Source of the DNA: Diabrotica undecimpunctata
Taxonomy: Eukaryota; Arthropoda; Insecta; Coleoptera; Chrysomelidae
Length of the DNA: 64,000 nucleotides
Reading direction: 5' to 3'
Assembly: GCF_040954645.1 (NCBI RefSeq)
Contig: NC_092809.1
Span: forward strand, 131,677,914-131,741,913
The notes below the pieces were generated by a model. It was not told the origin of the DNA. It did no database searches and worked only from the letters and a program-made list of their open reading frames with translations. Numbering within the stretch: position 1 is the stretch's first letter; every line of letters starts with the position of its first letter. A program made the position numbers and the translations under genes. This document shows, piece by piece, positions 55,427 through 64,000 of the stretch.

Positions 55427-55977
55427 ACGTCCATCGAATTTGGCTTCTCCTTTTTCCTCTGTCTCGTCCTCCATGGTAAAATATTACTTTCAACAATATG
55501 AATCATTTAATCTTATAAAACATATTAGAGATAATAATTTTGTATGGGTAATGTTGCATACAATTATTTAATATGTTTATATAACACTGTAATTGAAAAA
55601 TATTTGTTTACGCCACATTTTCAATTAAACAGAAAAAAAATTAATTTGATTTATGTTCCATTAAAAACGAGTTATTATCTTTTTCGATAAAATTGTTTCC
55701 TTGTCAATAAAACATTAAGTATTATGAACAGTGTGTAAAAGTCGATAGTTATTTGTATGGAATTCTAAGGAACTTTAATAAAGTAATTAGTTTTTTAGGC
55801 AATAAGGTGTGAGGCTTGCAATATGTGATTTGTAAAGTGGAGAGTTATAAAAATTATGCAACTAATATGTTGCATAATTGAGTGATAAAGTGAATTTTTA
55901 TGTTAATTTTATTAGTTTCAACAAAAATATTAATATTAATAGTCCAGTCGTCATATTTGATCTCTAAAAATGAGACA
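55427..55977. other. No gene recognised
   Basis: AT-rich spacer between the hAT end and an interspersed repeat. Confidence 0.5.
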
Positions 55978-56215
55978 AACAAGCTTAATTTTGCCGAGAA
56001 TGTCAATTTTGGGACCCCCAAAACAAAACAAAAAATTTCACCACACCTACCCCAGGACTTCATGTAAAAAATCCCTTGTAGGGAAGGGAAACGGAACACA
56101 TCGATTTACCAAGAATCTGTACGCCGCGCCGTACAAAAAAATTTTTCAAAAAAGAAAAGTAGCCGAGATAATTTTGAACAAAAATTTTTATTTTTGTACT
56201 TTTTCTGTAGAATGA
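55978..56215 (+). repeat. Interspersed repeat, also at 30246-30430
   Basis: AACAAGCTTAATTTTGCCGAG, GATTTACCAAGAATCTGTAC and TTTTTCTGTAGAATGAACAG match 30246-30430 in order. Confidence 0.62.
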
Positions 56216-56392
56216 ACAGTTCTCTCATAATATAGTAATATATATTTATAGAGTGGAGTTACATATTGAGGTAACTTCAAGAAGAGTCATATCCTCTTGT
56301 CATATCCTCGGGACTCTTAAAATAACTAATTACACAGCGAAACTTTGCCCAGAAAAAATTTTTTAATTTCAAAACGATATTCTATTTTGCAG

Positions 56393-56606
56393 AGGACAAA
56401 TTGGAAGATCTGGACCATTCCATGAATAACCAACGGAATCAACCTACTTCAATGGAATCTGCAGAAAACGATCTAGACAAATACGAATCGACGGAAGCGT
56501 TGTCCAAAGAACTCGTTCAAAATAACAGATTTCACTTTGAGTCAAGAATTGCTTTAATTTTCCGAGTGGCAGTTACTAAATCACCCTACCAGGTCTTTCT
56601 CTTTTA
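56393..56606 (+). CDS. Putative internal coding exon, unrecognised product
   Basis: A TTCTATTTTGCAG acceptor (to 56392) precedes an open reading stretch: DKLEDLDHSMNNQRNQP, ESAENDLDKYESTEALSKEL, FESRIALIFRVAVTKSPYQV. It runs up to a perfect GTAAGT donor starting at 56607. Only one frame is open across the whole segment and no transposon family matches. Without a second exon or a transcript this remains a guess. Confidence 0.38.
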
Positions 56607-57394
56607 GTAAGTAGTATTAATAACTAAAATTCTGTTATATTATATTTTATATATTTTTCATTCTTATATTCGTAAACTCAAGTAAATCTTTAAGCGATCC
56701 AAAAGAGAAATAGTTCTAGAATTCTTCCGCATCATATGGTAGATAACTGAAAAGAAATTCCAGACGGGAAATTGTTTCCGCAATTCATTATATTAGAATG
56801 GTTACAACTAAACTGAAGTAAAATAACTGCACTGAATAAGAAAATTATCGATTACAGACTAATTAAACTGCAGTGGCAAACTAGCTAAAATAACATTTTA
56901 ACGTTATATTTAAAATAATATCCTCATTTAAATTACCTACTCCTTTTTATGCGCCTACATACTGTTATTCCAACGGTAAATGGATCTTTATATTTTGTAA
57001 ATGGTAGTTAAAATCCTTTTTATGATATATTGTTTCTACTATTTTGATCTTGCTATTTTTTATAAAAACCGTCTTATAGCTTTTTGTGAATTGTCAGATA
57101 AAATTTGTAATATTGAGTCATTTATTATTTGACAAATAGCTTCAGTTTAAATGTGGTATTGTTTTTTGCCACATTGTAACATTTGTAACTTCACATTATT
57201 TTGGCTATTTCATCTACAGCATAATTTTGGTGAATGTAATTGAGTCGTTTATGTCAGAAACCAGTTAAGGGCCAAATTTTCAAAAATGAGATAATGGAAG
57301 AAATTTTTTCTACAGAAATAAATACGTGTTTTATTGCAGAAACATATTTATCAAGTCGCGCTTGGTCTTGATTGTTATAGTACAGGGAAATAAG
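56607..57394. other. No gene recognised
   Basis: AT-rich, stop-dense DNA. Confidence 0.5.
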
Positions 57395-57612
57395 CAAAAA
57401 AAAGACCCTGTTCGGGACTGTGACAAATCCAGGTATCTGAAAATTGTTTTAGTTATTATCATCGACGTATAATCTTTATTTATACGTCCATGGTTATTAT
57501 AGACCTATATAAAGAAAACATATACGTTTTCTGTAAATATTTCAGCGTCTTTTTTTAATTATTAACAATATAGTGTAAAAAATGCCATTTTTTCGATTTT
57601 TTGCTTACTTCT
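57395..57612 (-). repeat. Inverted repeat arm, partner 61205-61365
   Basis: The reverse complement reads GTAAGCAAAAAATCGAAAAA, AATTAAAAAAAGAC, CTACAGAAAACGTA-type and GATACCTGGATTTGTCACAGTC, matched in the same order at 61207-61365. The two arms bracket the DUF7869-like gene and the Helitron piece. Confidence 0.68.
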
Positions 57613-58149
57613 AAAAAGCTTAATATTTGAGGTAAAATTACAAAACAGTTGTACATGAATTTAAACAAAAACAAACTTGTTCTAGGACAATTAGGTAAAA
57701 AGTAGGGATAAGAATTAACTTAGACAGCCATTGTCTGTGAGTGTTAAAAATGAGGCTGAAATTAAGATTAATCGGGCCATTTTAAGGGGGAACTAAAAAT
57801 TCAAGCGTTCAAAAATGTTAATGAACTTATGAAAAATAGAAAAATACTGTAAATTTCTTTATCTCCGGTTCTAGTTGATGGTTTTTCATCTTTTTTTTTC
57901 ATATCACATCACATTTCGCATCGTATGTACTTTTTTCATTTAATACAAATATGTAATTTTTTAATAATATTATTAATAAACAATGCAATTTTTATTCTAC
58001 TCTATTATTGGGTATTACCTGCTAAAAAATACTTGTTAGAAAAAGATGTTTACAGTTTAAATGAGTCATTATTTATCGTAACAATATATCGAAACTGTGG
58101 AAGATGGATAATTCTACAACGAAGAAACATCTAAAAGTAAGACAGTGCT

Positions 58150-59070
58150 TTTTCAGAAATATTTTTGTACGACAATACAACATTGGTTTTGGATCACCAA
58201 AAGTTGATGTATGTTAAATACAATTGTACAGTTATAACTGGAAATTCAAAGTCCCCACTTAATCCTGAATCAGTAAAATCGTTTATATGGGCAGAGAAGG
58301 ATCGTCCAATGAGATTGTTTCCGCTGTTTATTACACATTGACAAACTTTCATTTTGATGAAGGGGTAGAGACAGTGCGTTTAGTGGCTGATGGTTGTGGA
58401 GGCCAGAATAAGAATATCACAATGGTTGGAATGGTTCAATACTGGCTACAATGGTGTGCTCCACATCATATAAAGTATATAGAACTCGTATATCCCATAA
58501 TAGGTCATTCTTTCCTTCCCCCTGATCGAGTATTTGCTCAAATTGAAAGAAAAGTTAAGAAATGTGCCAGCATAATTGATCCAGAAACATATAATAATTT
58601 TATTAAAGATTATTCTACAGTGCTGAAGATGGGAGAAGGTTACACAGTTTTTGACTGGAAAGGTGAGGTGCAAAAAGTTCTTAAAAGTCCTGGATCCTGG
58701 CAATTTTGTTTTCAACCATCTAAACGATTATTATTTTCAAAAAACAAGAAAGGGTGTGTTTATGTCACAGGCTAACCGTTTTATAAAAATGTGCTTTCTA
58801 AGCCCAAGAGCATCTGCAAGAAAGGAAAGAAAATTACTCAAATCCAGTTACAACCATTGAGTATAGGGGGACGTTTAAAACCAGATAAAATAAAAAGCAT
58901 TTCAACGTTGTAAACAAAACACTATGGGGTGAATTGGGCGGCTGATGAACGTCTTCATTTCTTTACAAAAGCTTTTAACTACTTGGAAAACACTAACCAG
59001 GCGGAAAATCATCATAGGGATACGAGAGATCATCCTGAAGGTACAGAAGACGAAAGTATGATTAATTCAT
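58150..59070 (+). pseudogene. DUF7869-like protein (element-associated), broken
   Basis: FVRQYNIGFGSPKVDVC, a break, then REGSSNEIVSAVYYTL, VRLVADGCGGQNKNITMVGM, HIKYIELVYPIIGHSFLPPDRVF, QIERKVKKCASIIDPETY. After a frame change near 58770 comes LSKPKSICKKGKKITQIQLQPL, and after another HYGVNWAADERLHFF. The D-CGGQNKN and GHSFLPPDRVFG blocks are the hallmark of a widespread animal family I know as DUF7869. It is usually multi-copy in insects and may derive from a DNA transposon. The acidic pattern (ADG, PPDR) would fit a DDE-type core, but that is speculation. Confidence 0.7.
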
Positions 59071-59549
59071 CTGATACTGAAGATATTAACTTAATAATTC
59101 AGGTTCATTTAGATGCATAAGCAGACATGTGCAACTGTCACGTGCAAAACAATACATGTCTAATTTTTAAACCAAAATATCTTTTAATAATAATTTAAAT
59201 AAATAATTCACTAATGTTTGCATTTTGAGAACGATTTCCGAAGTGGAAATGGAAACGTCAATAAACGTACCATTCCCATTTAAATAATAATAATTACTCT
59301 AACATGCTACAAGAAAATAGCTTTAAAATATCTTTTTACTAACAAGTTTAATTTTTTTTTTTTTATTAGTAGTAACTATATTTATCAAAGATAGAAAATT
59401 TTGGTTAAAACACAATGTTTATTGGTGTCAAATTGCGATTTTGGTAGGTTTTTGCGATTTACTCAAAACAACTTATAGGATGTCTGGTTTTGCATTTATA
59501 CGCTTCAATTTATCTCGAGTCTGCTGAAACTCAGGGCATTTATAATCAA
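59071..59549. other. No gene recognised
   Basis: AT-rich spacer up to the Helitron end. Confidence 0.5.
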
Positions 59550-60563
59550 CTAGCGGACCCGACAGACTTCGTTCTGTCAAATAGATTTGGAATATGGCAG
59601 CTTATTTCTTTAATTCTTTTGAACAAAACCGTCACCATGATGATAGGCGGTGTGAGGTGTGAGGGTCAGCTCGGGTGACCCAAGTATCTTAGATTCCACG
59701 AATTTGAGGAAAGTTAATGCACCCAGTCAAGGTGTCTATAGGAAATTTGCCATTACCAATGTCAATGAGTTTTTTAGAGAATATGTCTCCAGATTGGTCA
59801 TTTTGCAACTCGACACGCATATTCTTGCTTAAGTGTAATACCTTGACATGTTTCCACAAATTGGAGGACTTTAAACAAGCATTGAGTTCATCAGCTGGCG
59901 TTGATCGTGGAATCTCTGGCAATGTTTGATGATAATCTCCTGCTAATAAAATCATTGCACCACCAAATGAGTTATGATTGCTCCGTAGATCTTACCTGTT
60001 CCCATGTTGGAAAACCATCAGATTTGTTTGTATATTCACCAGGTAATCAAACAAAAAACATTGTATAATTATAAAGCACTATAATAAAAATGGAACAGAT
60101 TTTTGTTAATAATTATAATTCACTTTATTTACAATAAAGCGATTACTGAAAATACTTATATACGTTTTATTTTATTATTCTTTATTAAATCGGTTATTAA
60201 CAATATGTTAATATTAATAATAATAATAAATAATTAATTATCTCTGTTTTGTCATTGGAGCACCCACTTTATAAATATTTGTCACCTTTAGGTTTCCACT
60301 ATCCCTTTAGATTATTTTTCAATCAGGTTTGAACCTTAAGTTCCCCTCTTAGTTTGAGCCCGCTGGCAGACATCCCAGTCGGGGTTTTTAGTGGGTCCAA
60401 AGGGGTGGCCAAAATTCGTGGAAGCGAAGATACTTAGGTCACCCGAGCTGACCCTCATACACCGCCCTATCATCATGGTGACGGTTCCGTTTAGGAGAAT
60501 TAAAGAAATAAACTGCCACATTCCAAATCTATTTAACAGAACGAAGTCTGTCGGGTCCGCTAG
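59550..60563. mobile_element. Two Helitron 3' ends, back to back in inverted orientation
   Basis: 59550-59706 (minus) and 60411-60563 (plus) are ~155-bp reverse complements. Each ends, in its own sense, with a short hairpin (ACAGA-ACGAAG-TCTGT), eight bases, then CTAG followed by T, the Helitron CTRR-T end. The left copy adjoins a Helitron-type helicase fragment in the same sense. The interior between the ends is otherwise AT-rich. Confidence 0.72.
59689..59955 (-). pseudogene. Helitron PIF1-like helicase fragment
   Basis: The minus strand reads MILLAGDYHQTLPEIPRSTPADELNACLKSSNLW, then VLHLSKNMRVELQN (runs kept short here: AGDYHQTLP, ADELNACLKSS, NMRV). This is helicase motif III (GD-RQ-LP) and the following block of Helitron RepHel proteins. 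It includes the downstream KKLIDIGNGKFPID. The Rep domain and Walker motifs are absent. The C-terminal residues NFPQIRGI run into the Helitron 3' end. Confidence 0.85.
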
Positions 60564-61204
60564 TAATTTAATATAAGTAAACTTTATTGAATAGCAATAA
60601 AGTTCAAAATGACTCTACATTTAGTTAGAAAATATTTGCATGGCAAAAAGAAAAAGGCTGTTTTAGGGTTTTACCGGAAATTATTCGAATTTCTCTTGCC
60701 GTAAAAACCATCCTTAGACTTCAAGGAACATTTTAAAAAAAGAATTGTTAAGATTGGTCCATGCGTTGTTGAGTTATGCGCTTACCAACACATTTTGCGA
60801 TTCATTTTTATATTATAGATGAATGATAGGCACTTTGTTTTGTTCTTTATTTTTTTGAATTTACGATATTTGTATCTTTGGTGTTTAATTGTACCTACTA
60901 CTCTTGCTATGTAACTATGTTATTAAAAGCAATAAAGTAAATAATAATAAAAAAATAAATTTTCATTTAATAGGCTTAGAATTACCGTATCTTTATCATT
61001 TTTAGTCTAATGTTATTGCAAAAAATAGGTCTCTGGAATAAAGAAATAGAATATAACCCAATTCATGGATCGATCTGAAATTTTAAAGGTTTGTTAAGGA
61101 CTATTTTAACAACTTTGAGTGCAATAATTTGATTGATTTCATTGAATTGATTTTTTACAATAGTTAACCAATTAACGACTTATTTTGTAGTTTTTGGAGC
61201 AACA
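60564..61204. other. No gene recognised
   Basis: AT-rich spacer. Confidence 0.5.
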
Positions 61205-61365
61205 ATGGTAAGCAAAAAATCGAAAAAATGGCATTATTTACACTAAATTGTTCATAATTAAAAAAAGACCCCGAAATATCTACAGAAAACGTACCTATAG
61301 ATTTTCTTTTTATAGGCATATAATAACTTTCAAATACCTGCATTTGACACAGTCTAGAGAGAAAT
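61205..61365 (+). repeat. Inverted repeat arm, partner 57395-57612
   Basis: Matches the reverse complement of 57395-57612, with a short deletion near 61335. Confidence 0.68.
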
Positions 61366-62590
61366 CATATTTTCCCGAGCTAGTAGGTATCATACATATA
61401 TTAATATTAATCATTTCAAAAAAGGCAGCACATTTTTAAAGCACACTTTACAAATCTTGTATAAATATTTCTTCAAGTGGTAATATTCATATCCATCTGA
61501 AATTCCCTTTTATAAGAATAAGTACCTGTCTAGTGTCTAGCCACAAAACCGATAAGAATGTTTTTCTTACTTAATACGATAATGTACCATGTCTCCCTTT
61601 TTTTAAGTTGGCATAAGTACCTAGACATCGAAGTATACATATCGGTGCCACATTGAATTATTCTCTGTTCAGCGACCAGACGTAGTCGAGATAGCAGCGT
61701 TTCGGAAATATTTCATACATTTGTGGAGCCCCTTTGTCGAAAATCTACAACAGCCCTTTTATTGACCGGATGTTACGAAAAAGGAATTTTAACTTGCATT
61801 CGTGTAAATTTATGACTGCGACAAATACAATCCGTTTTTTTTTGAAAGATTCTATTGTCTTGTTAAAAGGATAAGGAGATGCTAAGTGAATTGTATTGTC
61901 CAACTACCTGTTTTGTTTGTGCTTACGTACGGATAATCCTACTTGATTGTTGATAAGGTTATTGTCCAGACTAATAAAACTGTTTCGTATCTTCACCTAT
62001 GTCAATACAGTATAGTTCATAAATTAAAGTTTTACAGTTTCGATTGTTGATATAGAAATAAAGAATTCACCTGGTAAATTAAGTTAATGTATACTTCCGT
62101 AATGAGTTCATTTTATGTGCCATTGGATATAAAGGGTATTTACGCAGAAAATGCAGTTGAAAAATAGACAATGTCCGATTGTTTACGCGGTTTTTTGTTC
62201 GCAACATTTTTCACGTCCTTCAGTATGAAAAAAATGACCCAACTGTAGCCCTAGGCAAGGCCGTTGCAATTTTTTACAGGCAGTATCTTTCCATATGTTG
62301 CCATACATATAAAGCATAATATACAGCACAATAAAGAACGTGCGAAGAGATTCCGTCTAACAAGTTACTTCTTCACCCTATCGATCAATTATTTACCACC
62401 ACGATTAACCAGCAACCAATCAATTTAACTCAACAATTTAAACACTGTTCTCGGCGTTGCTTATAAGGTCTTAACACGTATAGAAACAAATAATTGAGCA
62501 CAGATTAGCATATTTCAGAATAAAAAAAAAATAGTCGAAAAAAATGCATCTTTAGAAATGCAGCAAGTTAAGTTATAATTTATTATTAAG
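61366..62590. other. No gene recognised
   Basis: Contains the second copy of the 19-20 bp block CAACAGCCCTTTTATTGAC near 61749. Otherwise nothing recognised. Confidence 0.5.
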
Positions 62591-63400
62591 CAGTGGCGGC
62601 TTGTGTCACTTTAAGAAGGTAGTGCCAGAATTCGGGCAGCGACCTAAATTTTTAGTAACGGGTTCACGAAATTGCCAAAAAAGATATAAAATAGAAATTA
62701 AAAAAAAAGGCGCAGAAATTTTTACATTATGTAGGTATCTACTATTTCTGGAATGCAAAGAAATTAATTAACAATAAAAAAATTTAACTTACTACATCAT
62801 CTTCAATTCGCTTTTTTTTATTGGTTCATCATTATTCGTTTCTCTCTGTGACGTGTTTATTTCTCCTTACATATTGTCGATAATGACGTCCATTTGCTCC
62901 CTTATATCTCGAATTGCTGCTTTAAAATTCTCCAAATCTTCAGAATCTGTGCATACTTTTTGCAATTGATGAAAAATAATTTCTACGTGAGGCATTATTT
63001 TATAAAAAAAATAACCAAAATACAAAATGTTTATCCTGGAGCTTTACTTTATAACCATTTGCTTGATTAATGGACGACAAATCACGTGAAGCACTTTGTA
63101 TAATGTCCATAACTGCAATGAGGTCTTTTCTATTTTCATATACAGTTTTAAAAAAACCCCTGATTAAAAATTCCAACGTGTTTGGAAGATTTTGGCAACC
63201 TGCGATTAACCACGTCATCCAATTTTTTTGTTCTGAGGAGACGTAGAAAAGAATGAGCACAAACCAGATAAATTCGAAAAAAATATCCTAGCCTGCTTAT
63301 TGATAGTACATGCACTTGTCATAATTTGGTGTGCATAGCAATGAACGCAATTTGCAAGAGGATATGTTCCCTTACTAATTTTTTGCGCATTGGTTGGCTG
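62591..63400 (-). pseudogene. hAT transposase (ZMYM1-like) 3' part with terminal repeat
   Basis: The minus strand reads LANCVHCYAHQ, ACTINKQARIFFSNLSGLCSFF, FSTSPQ (63230-63400), a frame change, then TVYENRKDLIAVMDIIQSASRD (63060-63160), and YKIMPHVEIIFHQLQKV, SEDLENFKAAIRDIREQMD (62880-63000). CVHCYAHQ-NL, the SN--FFS-SP-R block and I-PH---L are typical of ZMYM1 and 52-kDa-repressor-like hAT transposases. The element end CAGTGGCGGCTTGTG is at 62591. Later dimerisation motifs are missing and the 5' part was not found in the window. Confidence 0.78.
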
Positions 63401-64000
63401 GAATGGGACACATTTGAAGAAGAGACAATTCTAGATGTTAAAAAAAAAGAAAGATAAACCACGGAGAAAGGCAGATAATGCAAACCCTACTAAAGCGGCA
63501 TTCGAAAGGCGCTGGCAGAAAGGCGTCTCGAATGACACATTTCCCAGGACATCTAAGACCAAAAAACAAGTAAACGGTCTCCTCGTGGAGATATCGTCTC
63601 CACGAGGCGTTATTTCTTTGATCTTTGAACATGAGAATACCTTACTCAAGGAATCTCGTGTCCACTGGAGCTAGAATTTGCTGTTTTGGGTTTATGTTTG
63701 TGTGGAGTGAAAACGTTATGGAACTGAGTTAAACACACATAAGCCAAAGAAGCCAAATTAGTACAAAGACCAAAGAAAATGAACATTTTACTGTAACGTA
63801 CGATCTAAATTTATTTGGAAAAGAAATATATTATAGACTTACCAAAAATGTCATGAAAACCGTTAATATTAACTGCAATGTTTACCCACGTACCTGTAAA
63901 GAAAAGACATAAATTTAGGAAGATGTTAAAAAATATATTACATAATTTTATTGGCTGATAATCTAGTTCGACTTTCCAGCCACTTAAATCCAAAATATTT
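63401..64000. other. No recognised gene; one 27-bp hairpin inside
   Basis: Open frames exist on both strands at 63431-63674, with no family match. A hairpin lies at 63581-63607. Confidence 0.45.
63581..63607. repeat. Hairpin with 11-bp perfect stem
   Basis: CCTCGTGGAGA, loop TATCG, TCTCCACGAGG. There is no T-run after it, so it is not a bacterial-type terminator. Role unknown. Confidence 0.7.

Noticed and set aside
55087..55571. Open frames at the GC-rich right end of the hAT element
   Set aside because: They span the element's non-coding end and its inverted-repeat block; no protein resemblance.
63431..63674. Overlapping open frames on both strands including the 27-bp hairpin
   Set aside because: No recognised motif and no splice or promoter context. 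I keep only the hairpin.

Overview
The window is AT-rich, intron-era eukaryotic DNA from an arthropod, most likely an insect and perhaps a beetle. The evidence is its transposon spectrum: RTE-like and Jockey-like LINEs, Penelope-like elements, Tc1/mariner elements of the DD41D type, hAT, a P-like element, Helitron, Ty1/copia, and protein families known to be multi-copy in insect genomes. There are no operons or ribosome binding sites, and I saw no tRNA, rRNA or CRISPR. The species call is inference only. Nearly everything that codes is a transposable-element relic. Only two short segments look like host exons: 49096-49226 on the minus strand (ATG to a perfect GTAAGT donor, with a CRE-like site upstream) and, less surely, 56393-56606 on the plus strand.

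Layout: 2-1030 is the 3' part of a Penelope-like element (PLE). 3.7-4.3 kb holds DDE-transposase and LINE scraps. 4.7-7.8 kb is an RTE-like LINE with a 14-bp target-site duplication (TSD) and a (TA)n tail. 9.8-11.0 kb is a second PLE tail. 12.0-13.6 kb is a decayed multi-copy arthropod protein gene. 14.4-16.1 kb is a 5'-truncated LINE with a TSD and a ~500-codon reverse transcriptase (RT) frame. 17.0-19.8 kb is an old LINE split by a P-like element that has CATGAT inverted ends and a matching 9-bp duplication. 20.2-23.2 kb has mariner, copia and Tc1 relics. 24.8-25.6 kb is a MITE. 27.8-29.4 kb has a decayed gene family and a 337-bp palindrome. 32.7-34.7 kb and 49.8-51.8 kb are two DD41D elements with 240-290 bp inverted ends. 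35.5-43.9 kb has LINE, PLE and Jockey relics. 44.8-46.4 kb is a Tc1 element with a likely intron. 47.4-48.2 kb has nested hAT MITEs. 52.8-55.4 kb is a BED-finger hAT element. 58.1-59.1 kb is a DUF7869-like pseudogene. 59.5-60.6 kb has Helitron ends and helicase. 62.6-63.4 kb is a ZMYM1-like hAT.

The most interesting signal is a set of hammerhead-ribozyme-like folds. Four (near 1.48, 9.85, 10.81 and 40.40 kb) lie next to PLE coding relics. They share the core TTGANAA instead of CTGANGA, so the C3-G8 core pair becomes U3-A8 in each. Three more lie in large palindromes: two with canonical cores in the arms of 28.85-29.18 kb, and one decayed copy in 43.88-44.07 kb. Stem III is self-complementary in most of them (CG, GC, CAATTG, CACGTG, TATGCATA in the better arm), which fits cleavage of dimeric or multimeric transcripts.
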